A DNA stretch of 64,000 nucleotides, from contig NC_009445.1 of NCBI RefSeq assembly GCF_000026145.1, positions 1,488,001 to 1,552,000 on the forward strand. Reading direction: 5' to 3'. The notes below the pieces were generated by a model, which was not told the DNA's origin, ran no database searches, and saw only the letters and a program-made list of their open reading frames with translations. Below are positions 26,603-34,785 of the stretch, in pieces. Position 1 is the first letter of the stretch, and the number at the start of each line of letters is the position of its first letter. Origin of the DNA: Bradyrhizobium sp. ORS 278. Lineage in GTDB: Bacteria > Pseudomonadota > Alphaproteobacteria > Rhizobiales > Xanthobacteraceae. The translations under genes and the position numbers were made by a program.

Positions 26603-27502
26603 GTGCGCGCGCTGCCGGCCCTGAAGGCGCTGCTAGCGATTCTGCTCGTCGGCCTCGCCACGCTGGTGTGGGCCGACGTCGCGGTGCCGCAGCTGACCGG
26701 CCGCGTCGTCGACCAGACCGGAACGCTGTCGTCGTCCGACATCGCCGGCCTGACGCAGAAGCTGAAGGACCTGGAGGCGCGCAAGGGCAGCCAGGTCGCG
26801 GTGCTGATCGTGCCGACCACCCAGCCGGAAACGATCGAGCAGTTCTCGCTCCGGGTCGCGGAAGCCTGGAAGATCGGCCGCAGGAAGGTCGACGACGGCG
26901 CGCTGCTGGTGATCGCCAAGGGTGACCGCAAGCTGCGCATCGAGGTCGGCTACGGGCTCGAAGGCAGCCTCACCGACGTCACCGCGCGCCGCATCATCGA
27001 CGAGGTCATCACGCCGAAATTCCGCACCGGCGATTTCGCCGGCGGTATCGATGCGGGCGTCGACCGCATCATCGGCGTCGTCAATGGCGAGACGCTGCCG
27101 GTGCCGCAGCCGCAGGCCTCGCATGGCAACGATCTCGACTTCGATTCGCTCTCGTCGTTCGCGCCGGTGGCGCTGTTCGGCTCGCTCGTCATCGGCGGCA
27201 TCTTGCGGACGTTCCTCGGTCGCCTGCTGGGCGCGTTCGCAACCGCGGGCGCGATGGGCGTGCTCGCCTGGCTCATGGTGCAATCGGCCACGCTCGCTGC
27301 GCTCTCGGCCATCGCCGGCTTCGTCATCGCCTTCATCGGCGGCAGCTTCATGTCGATGGACACGCCTGGACCGGGCCGCCGCGGCGGCTGGTCGGGCGGC
27401 TCGTCGTCGTCAGGATGGAGCAGCGGCAGCTCGAGCGACAGCGGCAGCTTCTCCGGCGGGGGCGGCAGCTTCGGCGGCGGCGGCGCTTCGGGCAGCTGGT
27501 GA
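26603..27502 (+). CDS. TPM-domain membrane protein (YgcG family)
   Basis: About 299 residues with a GTG start 15 bases after lemA. A signal peptide (ALLAILLVGLATLVWA) precedes the TPM domain (VVDQTGTLSSSDIAGL..., IEVGYGLEGSLTDV, and the C-terminal VITPKFRTGDFAGGI). Two or three membrane helices follow near residues 185-250, then a Gly/Ser-rich C-terminal tail (GGGGSFGGGGASGSW) typical of YgcG. The TPM domain is extracytoplasmic; some members are phosphatases and others affect membrane protein quality control. It is probably co-expressed with lemA and the following TPM gene. Confidence 0.9.
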   Translation: MRALPALKALLAILLVGLATLVWADVAVPQLTGRVVDQTGTLSSSDIAGLTQKLKDLEARKGSQVAVLIVPTTQPETIEQFSLRVAEAWKIGRRKVDDGALLVIAKGDRKLRIEVGYGLEGSLTDVTARRIIDEVITPKFRTGDFAGGIDAGVDRIIGVVNGETLPVPQPQASHGNDLDFDSLSSFAPVALFGSLVIGGILRTFLGRLLGAFATAGAMGVLAWLMVQSATLAALSAIAGFVIAFIGGSFMSMDTPGPGRRGGWSGGSSSSGWSSGSSSDSGSFSGGGGSFGGGGASGSW

Positions 27503-27518
27503 GGAGGGGCGCGCGACC

Positions 27519-28016
27519 ATGAGCATCGGGCGGATCGGCCGGCATCTCCTGCACCATCATTGGCGGCTGAGGCGCATCTTCACCGCCGATGCGCTCGCGC
27601 GGATCGAGCAGGCGATCAAGGCCGGCGAGCGCACGCATGCGGGTCAGGTCCGGTTCGCGGTCGAGGGCGCGCTCGACGGCAAGCCGCTGTGGCGCAATCA
27701 GCCGCCGCGCGAGCGCGCGCTCGATGTGTTCTCCAGCCTGCGCATCTGGGACACCGCGCACAACAACGGCGTCCTGATCTACCTCCTGCTCGCTGACCGC
27801 GACGTCGAGATCATCGCGGACCGCGGCATCGATGCCCTTGTCGGCGCGGCGGGATGGGAGAGGATCTGCCGCGCGATGGAAGCCGAGTTTCGTGCCGGCC
27901 GCTTCGAGCAGGGCGTGATCTACGGCGTCGCCGCCGTCTCGCGCGAGCTTGCCAGGCACTATCCGCCGCACGCCGGCGAACCGAACGAGCTGCCCGACGC
28001 GCCGGTGGTGCTGTAG
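27519..28016 (+). CDS. Small TPM-domain protein
   Basis: About 165 residues. It has the TPM motifs F-T-A-D-A-L-A-R-I-E-Q-A-I, ERTHAGQVRFAVEGAL, WDTAHNNGVLIYLLLADRDV and a final EFRAGRFEQGVIYGV, but no signal peptide or membrane helix. The start ATG follows GGAGGGG by about 10 bases and lies 17 bases after the previous stop. It is the third gene of a LemA-TPM-TPM operon. The protein is likely peripheral to the membrane or cytoplasmic; function unknown. Confidence 0.85.
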   Translation: MSIGRIGRHLLHHHWRLRRIFTADALARIEQAIKAGERTHAGQVRFAVEGALDGKPLWRNQPPRERALDVFSSLRIWDTAHNNGVLIYLLLADRDVEIIADRGIDALVGAAGWERICRAMEAEFRAGRFEQGVIYGVAAVSRELARHYPPHAGEPNELPDAPVVL

Positions 28017-28132
28017 GTCCCGTTCCCCAATAGTGCTCCCGCCCGCCACCCTAAATTGCTTCGCAGCGCGCTGCGCTTGCAATGACGCGGAATGGGGCGG
28101 GGGACACTCAACTCAGTCCGTCGTCGCGGTCT

Positions 28133-28217
28133 CGTAGCCCGGATGAGCGCAGCGACATCCGGGGTCTCACGCGCTGCATCGGGGAACCCGGATATCGCTG
28201 CGCTCATCCGGGCTACG
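28133..28217. repeat. Long palindromic intergenic repeat, family A copy 2
   Basis: The arms (CGTAGCCCGGATGAGCGCAG...) repeat the 7348-7432 element with a few substitutions and a different loop. It lies between the convergent small-TPM and WYL regulator genes, 116 bases past one stop and 49 before the other. The same arms and a variable loop indicate an interspersed palindromic element. Confidence 0.93.
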
Positions 28218-28265
28218 AGGCTGGCTCGCGCTGAACCGGGTGGACCTGAGCGCGATGTTTGCAAC

Positions 28266-29246
28266 TCACACGGTTGCCGAAGCGGCGTAGCGTTGCGTCA
28301 TCGCCTGCCCCAGCTCGACCATCTTCGCGCGCAACTCTGGCGGGTCGAGCACCTCGGCCTCGGGTCCGAACCGCAGCAACTCGCCGGCCGCATGCCACAG
28401 TGTCGTTCCTGTCGGGATGGTCGCGACGCGCCAGCCATCGGCATCGGCGTCATCAGCGAGGCGGATGCGGGCGCGCACGTAGGGCTGGCTCCACACCTCC
28501 AGCAGCTTCACGCCGAGCGGTGAGAGCCGCACCGTCGCCGTGTTCGGATGCAGCTCCGCCTCCAGCCGCTCGGTCGCGGCGCGCCAATAGGCGGCGAGGT
28601 CGAAATCGTCCGGCCTCGCGAAGCGCTCGTCGGTGACGGCACAGTCGAGGATGCGCGCCACCCGATAGGTCCGCACGCTGCGCTCGACCTGTCCGGCGAG
28701 ATACCAGCCGCCGCCCTTGAGTACGAGGCCGAGCGGGGCGACGCGGCGGCGTTTCTCGGCGCGCCAGGCCTGATAGCGGATGTCGATCATGACGTCGCGC
28801 AGCAGCGCCTCGGCGATCGTGCGCAGATACGGCGGCTCCTCGGACTCGCCGAACCAGCCGGGCGCGTCGAGATGGAAGCGCACCTGCATCCGTCCGGCAT
28901 TCGCGCGCAGGTTCTCCGGCAGCGCCGCGACCAGCTTGGTCTGCGCCGTGCTCATCGCATCGTCGAGGCCCAGCGCAGCCGCCGGGCCGGGCAGGCCGGC
29001 CATGAACAGCGCGTCGGTCTCCGCCGGCGAGAGCCCGTTCAGCCGCACGCGATAGCCGTCGAGCAGGCGGAACCCGCCTTCGGCGCCGCGCTCGGCATAG
29101 ACGGGAATGCCCGCGGCCGACAGCGCATCGATGTCGCGATAGATCGTGCGCACCGAGACCTCGCAGGCTTGCGCAAGCTCGGGCGCCGTGACCTGGCCCT
29201 TGGCCTGCAACGTCGTGAGAATGGAGAGCAGCCGGCTCGCGCGCAT
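28266..29246 (-). CDS. WYL-domain transcriptional regulator (YafY-type)
   Basis: About 326 residues. Residues 1-60 form a DeoR-like winged helix-turn-helix (RLLSILTTLQAKGQVTAPEL, then SVRTIYRDIDALSAAGIPV), and the rest is a WYL-type domain. The ligand is unknown; WYL proteins usually sense small molecules or nucleic acids. I chose ATG 29246 because it has a near-perfect ribosome binding site (AAGGGAGG); the frame is open upstream but crosses the operator region. The gene is divergent from a glutathione S-transferase gene across a 27-bp perfect inverted repeat that it probably binds. Confidence 0.9.
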   Translation of the reverse strand: MRASRLLSILTTLQAKGQVTAPELAQACEVSVRTIYRDIDALSAAGIPVYAERGAEGGFRLLDGYRVRLNGLSPAETDALFMAGLPGPAAALGLDDAMSTAQTKLVAALPENLRANAGRMQVRFHLDAPGWFGESEEPPYLRTIAEALLRDVMIDIRYQAWRAEKRRRVAPLGLVLKGGGWYLAGQVERSVRTYRVARILDCAVTDERFARPDDFDLAAYWRAATERLEAELHPNTATVRLSPLGVKLLEVWSQPYVRARIRLADDADADGWRVATIPTGTTLWHAAGELLRFGPEAEVLDPPELRAKMVELGQAMTQRYAASATV

Positions 29247-29259
29247 GCCTCCCTTAAAA

Positions 29260-29286
29260 CATACCTGACATGGATTGTCAGGTATG
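29260..29286. promoter_or_regulatory. Perfect inverted-repeat operator between WYL regulator and GST genes
   Basis: Two 11-base arms (CATACCTGACA and TGTCAGGTATG) are exact reverse complements with a 5-base spacer. The site is 14 bases upstream of the regulator start and 49 before the transferase start. This is a typical place for an autoregulated divergent operator. Confidence 0.8.
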
Positions 29287-29334
29287 CTGTGCGACAAGCC
29301 AAGGGCTTCGCAGAAGGACACGGGAGGAGCCACG

Positions 29335-29979
29335 ATGACCGCCGACGACAGGATCACATTGTATTATTCGCCGCAGACCCGCGCCGCCGGCGCCCGCGTG
29401 CTGCTCGAGGAACTCGGCGCGCCCTATGACCTTCATGTTCTGAACATGAAGGCCGGCGAGCAGCGCAAGCCGGAATTCCTCGCGATCAACCCGCTGGGCA
29501 AGGTGCCGACCGTCGGCCATCGCGGCGCGATCGTCACCGAGCAGGTCGCGATCTTCATCTATCTCGCCGACCTCTTCCCGCAAGCCGGCCTGACGCCAGC
29601 GCTCGACGATCCCATGCGCGGACCGTATCTGCGCTGGATCGCTTACTATGGCTCGTCGTTCGAGCCGGCGCTGATCGATCGTTTCATGAAGCGCGAGCCG
29701 GCGCCGGTCACGCAGTCTCCCTACGCCGATTATGACACGATGCTCGGCGCGCTGGAGCAGCAGCTCGCGAAGGGACCCTACCTGCTCGGCGAGCGTCTGA
29801 CTGCCGCCGACATCCTCTGGGGCATCGCGCTGAACTGGACCATGATGTTCGGCATCGTGCCGCGCAAGGAGGTGTTCACCCGCTACGCCGAACGCATCAC
29901 CTCACGACCGGCGTTCCAGCGCGTCACCGCAGCGGATGCCGACATGGCTGCGCAGCATGAAGCGGCGGTTAGCGGCTGA
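29335..29979 (+). CDS. Glutathione S-transferase family protein
   Basis: About 214 residues. The N-terminal thioredoxin-like domain has LYYSPQTRAAGARVLLEELG, NPLGKVPTV (cis-Pro) and the glutathione-binding VTEQVAIFIYLAD; the C-terminal helical domain has LLGERLTAADILWG. It probably conjugates glutathione to an electrophile or reduces a peroxide in the cytoplasm. ATG 29335 has GGGAGGAG upstream. It is divergent from, and likely controlled by, the WYL regulator through the inverted repeat between them. Confidence 0.92.
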   Translation: MTADDRITLYYSPQTRAAGARVLLEELGAPYDLHVLNMKAGEQRKPEFLAINPLGKVPTVGHRGAIVTEQVAIFIYLADLFPQAGLTPALDDPMRGPYLRWIAYYGSSFEPALIDRFMKREPAPVTQSPYADYDTMLGALEQQLAKGPYLLGERLTAADILWGIALNWTMMFGIVPRKEVFTRYAERITSRPAFQRVTAADADMAAQHEAAVSG

Positions 29980-30048
29980 TCAGCGGGTGGCTGACCGTCA
30001 TTGGTGAGCGGCCCTCGTCGCTCATCGACCGGCTGGCGCATCCTGCCG

Positions 30049-32007
30049 TCACTGCGGCTCCTGCTCGGGAATGATCGGCAGCACCACGTGCGACGGACGG
30101 GACGAATCCACGAACACGGTGTTGGTGGCGACCCGCGTCGACAGCCCGCGCCCTTCCGGTGCGCCGGTGTTTGGGTTGACGTCGAAATGCGGGAAGTTGC
30201 TCGACGAGATGTCGAGCCGGATGCGATGCCCCGCCTTGAACAAATTGGATGTCGGCAGCGCGCTGACCTTGACCGGATAGACCTTGCCGGGCTCCATCAG
30301 GCTGGGCTGCTCCCAGCTGTCGCGATAGCGGCAGCGCAGGATGCCCGCGGTCAGGTTCATCGCGAACCCTTCCGGATCGTCCGGGCTCGGCGGATGGACG
30401 TCGATCAGCTTGATCGTGAAGTCCGTGTCCGGGCAGTTGGACGAGATCCACAGCAATGCCTCGATCGGGCCGGTGACCTCGATGTCGCGCGCGAGCGGCG
30501 GCGTCTCGAACACCAGCACGTCCGGACGGGCGGCGAGCGGCAGCAATGGCGGCTTGGCGCCGTAGACCGCGATCGTCTCGCGCTGATCGAAGGCGCCGCC
30601 GCGCATCAAGGGCTCGCCGGACGTGACGGCGCCGCCGATCGTAGGGACGGGATCGCGCGGATCGAAATCGTAGCTGAGCGCCTCGGAATCGGCCTCTGGC
30701 AGCGACTCGGCGAGCGCGCCCGATGCGTGGCAGTAGAAACGCGTCCAACGCGTGCGCGGGATCGGCCAGTCGGCCTCGCTGCGCCAGCGGCCCCCATGCT
30801 CGAGCCGTCCCTCGGCATTGCGCCGCCCGCTGCCGCCGCCCATCACGAAGATGCGTACTGGCGGCTGCTCGCGGTCCGAGTTTTCGAGGCCGCGCAGGTG
30901 GCGGTCGAAGTAGGCGAGGCGATAGGCGAAGTAGTCCTGTCCAGTGGCGTGCTCGAAGGTCGCCTCCGGCCCAAAATCGACATCGCCGGCGAACGTGGTC
31001 GATCGCGCGCCATGCGTCCATGGCCCCAGGATGAGCCGCGCCGGCTGCAATGCCTGTTGGCGCGTGCCGGTGAAATTGTCGGTCGCCGTGCGCGAGTAGG
31101 GATCGTACCAGCCGGAGAGATGGACGGTGGCGCTTCGGGCCAGCTGCGGATAGAAGCCGGCGGCATAGATGCCGAGCCGCTTCCAATAGCCATCGAAGCT
31201 GCCGTGTTGCCACTGCTCGAAGACGTAGTCTTCGTAGTCGGGAATCAGGCTGATCGGCGTGTGGCCGCGCTTCCACGGCATCGACGCGAACCACGCCTTG
31301 AGATCGACGGCCTTGAGCGCGGCGAGGCGAACGGGGTCGCGGGCCAGTTCCGGGCTGTCGAGCCCCAGATTATAGGCCCAAGTCACCTGCTTCAGCTCGA
31401 ACGCGCCACCCTGCCGGATGCCGCTCTGATAGGCGTTGGAGAAGCCGCCGAAGTCGAGGAACACGGCCTTGAGGCCGGGCGCCCCGGCGCAGGCCGCCGC
31501 GGCCTGCGTATGGGCGTCATAGGATGTCCCGAGCATGCCGATCCGGCCGTCGCTCCAAGGTTGCGCGACGATCCACTGGCACATGTCGAAGCCGTCATGG
31601 CCGTCGTCGAGATATTTGACGAACTGACCCTCGCTGCCGCCGCGGCCGCGCGTGTCCTGATAGATGAAGGCATAGCCGCGCCGCACGTAATAGCCGGCGA
31701 CCTCCGCGCGCGTGCGCCGCCGCCCGTCGGCCGTCATCTCGCGCGCGGCGGTCTTCTCGCGCCCATAGGGCGTGCGGTTCATGATGACCGGCAGCCGCCC
31801 GTCGAGCCGCTTCCCGCCGCTCGCCGGCCAATAGATGTCGGTCGCCAGATGCACGCCGTCGCGCATCGCCACCATGATCCCCTTGTCCACGAGCATGTCG
31901 GAGGCGGGCGTCTCCGTTGCCCCGAGCGCCGGCGCCGCGCCCACCGCACCCAGCGTCGCCATCCCTTGCACGAAGCGCCGCCGCGACAGCCGGTCAAGCT
32001 CGATCAT
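30049..32007 (-). CDS. CocE/NonD-type hydrolase with Tat signal (alpha-amino acid ester hydrolase-like)
   Basis: About 652 residues. A twin-arginine signal (SRRRFVQG, then a hydrophobic stretch to GAAPALGA) predicts export folded. The body is an X-Pro dipeptidyl-peptidase (S15) alpha/beta hydrolase with the nucleophile in GMLGTSYDAH, RTPYGREK, DTRGRGGSEG and a C-terminal jelly-roll domain. Cocaine esterase, alpha-amino acid ester hydrolase and glutaryl-acylase belong here; substrates are esters or amides. The start ATG has GAGGAGAG upstream. The neighbouring Lrp-type regulator on the same strand may be co-transcribed or may control it. Confidence 0.88.
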   Translation of the reverse strand: MIELDRLSRRRFVQGMATLGAVGAAPALGATETPASDMLVDKGIMVAMRDGVHLATDIYWPASGGKRLDGRLPVIMNRTPYGREKTAAREMTADGRRRTRAEVAGYYVRRGYAFIYQDTRGRGGSEGQFVKYLDDGHDGFDMCQWIVAQPWSDGRIGMLGTSYDAHTQAAAACAGAPGLKAVFLDFGGFSNAYQSGIRQGGAFELKQVTWAYNLGLDSPELARDPVRLAALKAVDLKAWFASMPWKRGHTPISLIPDYEDYVFEQWQHGSFDGYWKRLGIYAAGFYPQLARSATVHLSGWYDPYSRTATDNFTGTRQQALQPARLILGPWTHGARSTTFAGDVDFGPEATFEHATGQDYFAYRLAYFDRHLRGLENSDREQPPVRIFVMGGGSGRRNAEGRLEHGGRWRSEADWPIPRTRWTRFYCHASGALAESLPEADSEALSYDFDPRDPVPTIGGAVTSGEPLMRGGAFDQRETIAVYGAKPPLLPLAARPDVLVFETPPLARDIEVTGPIEALLWISSNCPDTDFTIKLIDVHPPSPDDPEGFAMNLTAGILRCRYRDSWEQPSLMEPGKVYPVKVSALPTSNLFKAGHRIRLDISSSNFPHFDVNPNTGAPEGRGLSTRVATNTVFVDSSRPSHVVLPIIPEQEPQ

Positions 32008-32057
32008 TTACGCTCTCCTCGTTCGGCGACTGCGTTTGCGACAGTCCGTCACCAGGT

Positions 32058-32486
32058 TCAAGCATTCCTGGGATATTTCTGCAGCACGATCTGGCTGCGC
32101 GATTCGGAGATGAGCGCCGATGCTGCGATTGCATCGTTCAGCGCCGACAGGTCTGCGACACTCGGCAGGGCGACGATCGCCAGAGCGTCCCATTCGCCGG
32201 CCAGCGACAGAACCGAGGCTACGCCGTCCAGCGACGACAGCCAGGCCAGCGCCTTGGTGCAGGGTCGCTCGGCGATGCGGATGAACAGAACCGCGCGGGT
32301 GAGGCCGGCCGCTTCGCCGGTCGTCGCATGATAGCCCTGGATGATGCCGCTCTGCTCCATCGCCAGGATGCGCTCCTGCACCGCCGGCCGTGACAGACCG
32401 ATCTCGCGGCCGATGGCCGTGGCGCTGAGTCTGGCGTTCTGTTCCAGCAGGGCGAGGATGCGCTTGTTGGTCCGGTCGATGTCCAT
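32058..32486 (-). CDS. Lrp/AsnC-family transcriptional regulator
   Basis: About 142 residues. The N-terminal AsnC-type helix-turn-helix (NKRILALLEQNARLSATAI, LSRPAVQERILAMEQSGII) is followed by a RAM domain with the usual beta-alpha fold, ending LQKYPRNA. Amino acids are the normal ligands. It is divergent from a cupin gene, and a 16-bp direct repeat sits 3 bases before its ATG, probably an autoregulatory site. The CocE-type hydrolase lies downstream on the same strand. Confidence 0.92.
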   Translation of the reverse strand: MDIDRTNKRILALLEQNARLSATAIGREIGLSRPAVQERILAMEQSGIIQGYHATTGEAAGLTRAVLFIRIAERPCTKALAWLSSLDGVASVLSLAGEWDALAIVALPSVADLSALNDAIAASALISESRSQIVLQKYPRNA

Positions 32487-32489
32487 TGC

Positions 32490-32523
32490 AAAACAGTGAT
32501 TGGCACGAAAACAGCGATTGGCA
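32490..32523. promoter_or_regulatory. Direct repeat at the Lrp promoter, candidate operator
   Basis: Two 16-base copies of AAAACAGTGATTGGCA (second copy with C for T) start 18 bases apart at 32490 and 32508, just upstream of the Lrp start. Lrp-type regulators often bind several sites in phase. The copies also face the cupin gene on the other strand. Confidence 0.55.
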
Positions 32524-32603
32524 GGTCTCTTCCGTCGAAGCGCAAGCTGCGTCCGATCACGTCAAGGTCTATCACCTTCTCCGACGAGAAGGAGACATGA
32601 TTC

Positions 32604-32918
32604 GTGCAGAAGATCGTGCCACGCGAGTTTTCCGCAAGTCGGGCGTGGGATGCCCTGGACATCGAGCGTTTCGCGTCACCGGCGACTGTGCGGCTGCACT
32701 GGACCGATAAGCCCTACAGGTGGCACGTCAACGACGGCCCCGAGGTTTTCGTCGTGCTCGACGGTCAGGTCGACATGCACACCCGGTCCGACAAGGGCAC
32801 GGTCGTTCACGCGCTGGGGGTTGGCGACATCTTTCACGCGCAAGCCGGCGACGAGCACGTCGCCCATCCCGTCGGCATGGCCAGAGTGCTCGTGATCGAG
32901 AATGAAGGGAGCGTGTGA
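32604..32918 (+). CDS. Cupin-domain protein
   Basis: About 104 residues forming one small cupin barrel. The motif region WHVNDGPEVFVVLDGQVDMHT has one His and the Glu, then GDIFHAQAGDEHVAH gives further His residues, so a metal could be bound. The best start is GTG at 32604, nine bases after AAGGAG. Function unknown; such small cupins are isomerases, dioxygenases or sensor domains. It is divergent from the Lrp regulator and 60 bases upstream of a DUF1493 gene. Confidence 0.82.
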   Translation: MQKIVPREFSASRAWDALDIERFASPATVRLHWTDKPYRWHVNDGPEVFVVLDGQVDMHTRSDKGTVVHALGVGDIFHAQAGDEHVAHPVGMARVLVIENEGSV

Positions 32919-32977
32919 GCTGCACCGTCGCCGCGCCATCTGGATCGCATGAGTCAAGGTCTCCTGCAGGGCACCCA

Positions 32978-33295
32978 ATGGTCACCTTCCAAGAGTTCAG
33001 CACCTTCATCAGACACGTCACCAGATACGGCAAGTCGATCTCTCCCGACACGGACGTGGTACACGATCTGGGAGTTGCGGGCGCCGATGGAGAAGACTTC
33101 GCGCGAGCCCTCTTCGACAGATACGGTCTCCTTCTGACCCGCGACGAGATCCTGCAGCACTTCGGCGAGGAGCGCGCGATGACGCCGTGGCAACTGGTGA
33201 TCTGGCTGTGCGATCAGGCCGAGCGCTTGAAGCCGCTCACCGTCAAGGAGCTCTACGACCGGGTCGTCGACATCGAGCGGAGGCGATCGACCTAG
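32978..33295 (+). CDS. Acyl-carrier-like DUF1493 family protein
   Basis: About 105 residues. The central motif DTDVVHDLGVAGADGEDF resembles DUF1493, a group with an acyl-carrier-protein fold; the usual phosphopantetheine Ser seems to be replaced here by Ala-Asp, so it may not be modified. Start uncertain: an in-frame GTG at 32915 overlaps the cupin stop, but ATG 32978 gives the family length. It follows the cupin gene by 59 bases and could be in the same operon. No fatty acid or polyketide genes are near. Function unknown. Confidence 0.65.
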   Translation: MVTFQEFSTFIRHVTRYGKSISPDTDVVHDLGVAGADGEDFARALFDRYGLLLTRDEILQHFGEERAMTPWQLVIWLCDQAERLKPLTVKELYDRVVDIERRRST

Positions 33296-33313
33296 CTGTG
33301 TGGTCGAGGGCCG

Positions 33314-33613
33314 TCAGCGCAGCGGGGCATCGCTGTCCGACCGGAGCTTGCGACGGACTGCAGCAAGCCCCGGGCGTGCGAGGCAGCCCGCGAGGATTCC
33401 CAGCACGGCGCTGCCGGCGAGCAGATGATCCCATCGGAATCCGGCGTGCGCCGTGGCGTTGATGACGGCTCTGTACAGGATCAGGAACAGCACCACGCTG
33501 AATGCAATGCGCCGCAGCAGCTCCTTCACGAGAGAGAACAGCGCCCCGAAGACGATACCGGCCAGGATGACGGGCCAATAGTTCGCGAGCCATTCGGCCA
33601 TCCCGTCCCTCAT
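33314..33613 (-). CDS. Small membrane protein, hypothetical
   Basis: About 99 residues with two or three hydrophobic helices (VILAGIVFGALFSLV, AFSVVLFLILYRAV, LLAGSAVLGILAGCL) separated by Arg/Lys-rich turns, a good pattern for a real inner-membrane protein. The ribosome binding site is weak. I do not recognise a family. It is convergent with the DUF1493 gene with 18 bases between the stops. Confidence 0.5.
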   Translation of the reverse strand: MRDGMAEWLANYWPVILAGIVFGALFSLVKELLRRIAFSVVLFLILYRAVINATAHAGFRWDHLLAGSAVLGILAGCLARPGLAAVRRKLRSDSDAPLR

Positions 33614-33855
33614 CGCGGTTTGCCTGCCGCCGCAACGGTCCCGTCCGGGCTTCGCGCAGTCAGCAGCACACCAACTCCAGCGCGCGCCGGATCGATCGCC
33701 GACCCAGTTGCAGGACCAGACGCGGCTTCGACACTTTATGCTTGGGATGACTGCGCCATTGGAATTGATCGCGATCCTGCCGGGTCATACAACCGAAACA
33801 CACGTCAGGATCTCTGAGCGTCCTGCCCGTTGGGTCCGGCCAGCAATTTCTCTTC

Positions 33856-34785
33856 ATGCAGTGCAACGCGAACACCACCACCATCCCGACTTCAGATCGG
33901 TTGGCCCCATGTTTGTTGGAGATCGGATGGGTCTTGGTCTATGCCTTGGCCATCCGTCTGGTGCTGGCGCTGACCGCCATCCCGGCGGCCCGCGCGTCCG
34001 ACGTCGACAGTGAGCACCTGTTCGGGTTCACGGAAGGGGCCGACATCGGCAGGGCCGGCGAGCGCGAGGCTGAAAGCGAGAACATCGGCCATTTCGGCAA
34101 GGCGGCAGGACGCTACGCGGCGCTGACGCAGAACGACTCGGTCAAGATGCTGCCGACCGACAATCTGCGGCTCTCCGCCAACGTCGTGCTGGCTCATTTC
34201 GGGATCTCGGGGGTTCCCGACCTCGCCGATCGCGAGCTCACCGCCCTGCAGGGCACCTCGTTCGAGGCTCGCTACATGGTGCTCAACCGGCGCAGCGGCC
34301 CCTTCGGATTGACCGCGATCGTCGAGCCGCGTTGGAGCCAGATCGACGCCAATAGCGGCGAGAAGCTGACCGCCTACGGTGCTCTTTTCACGCTCGTTGC
34401 CGACAGGGAGCTGATCGACGATCGTCTGCTCGCGACGCTCAACGTGCTCTACGATGTGCAGACCACCCGCTTTCCTGTCGCGGACATTTGGTTGCATGAT
34501 TCGAAGATCGGCGTTGCGGCCGCGTTGTCGGCGCGGGTTACCGCGACGGCCTTCGTCGGCGGCGAGCTTCGGTACTTGCGTGCCTATGATGGTCTAGGCC
34601 TCGATCTGTATTCCGGTCAGGCGCTGTTCGCCGGCCCCACCTTCTATGTCCAACTCGCGCACGGCATGGCCCTGTCCGGCGCCTGGAACATCCAGGTCTC
34701 CGGCCGGAGCACGGCAGGCGGTCCGCTCGATCTGAGTCATTTCGAGCGGCATCAGGTGAAGCTGCGCTTCAACGCCAATTTCTGA
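33856..34785 (+). CDS. Predicted outer-membrane or secreted beta-barrel protein
   Basis: About 309 residues. A long N-terminal hydrophobic segment (LVYALAIRLVLALTAIPAARA) looks like a signal peptide with cleavage near ARA. The mature part alternates polar and hydrophobic residues (FGLTAIVEPRWSQID, GVAAALSARVTATAFVGGEL, FYVQLAHGMALSGAWNIQV) and ends in Phe (FNANF), the usual final residue of barrels inserted by BamA. No specific family is recognised. The start is uncertain because no good ribosome binding site precedes it. Confidence 0.68.
   Translation: MQCNANTTTIPTSDRLAPCLLEIGWVLVYALAIRLVLALTAIPAARASDVDSEHLFGFTEGADIGRAGEREAESENIGHFGKAAGRYAALTQNDSVKMLPTDNLRLSANVVLAHFGISGVPDLADRELTALQGTSFEARYMVLNRRSGPFGLTAIVEPRWSQIDANSGEKLTAYGALFTLVADRELIDDRLLATLNVLYDVQTTRFPVADIWLHDSKIGVAAALSARVTATAFVGGELRYLRAYDGLGLDLYSGQALFAGPTFYVQLAHGMALSGAWNIQVSGRSTAGGPLDLSHFERHQVKLRFNANF

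Noticed and set aside
30001..32331. A 776-codon open frame antisense to the CocE-type hydrolase
   Set aside because: The protein is low-complexity Arg/Ala/Gly/His, has no domain, and mirrors a well-supported gene with a Tat signal on the other strand.
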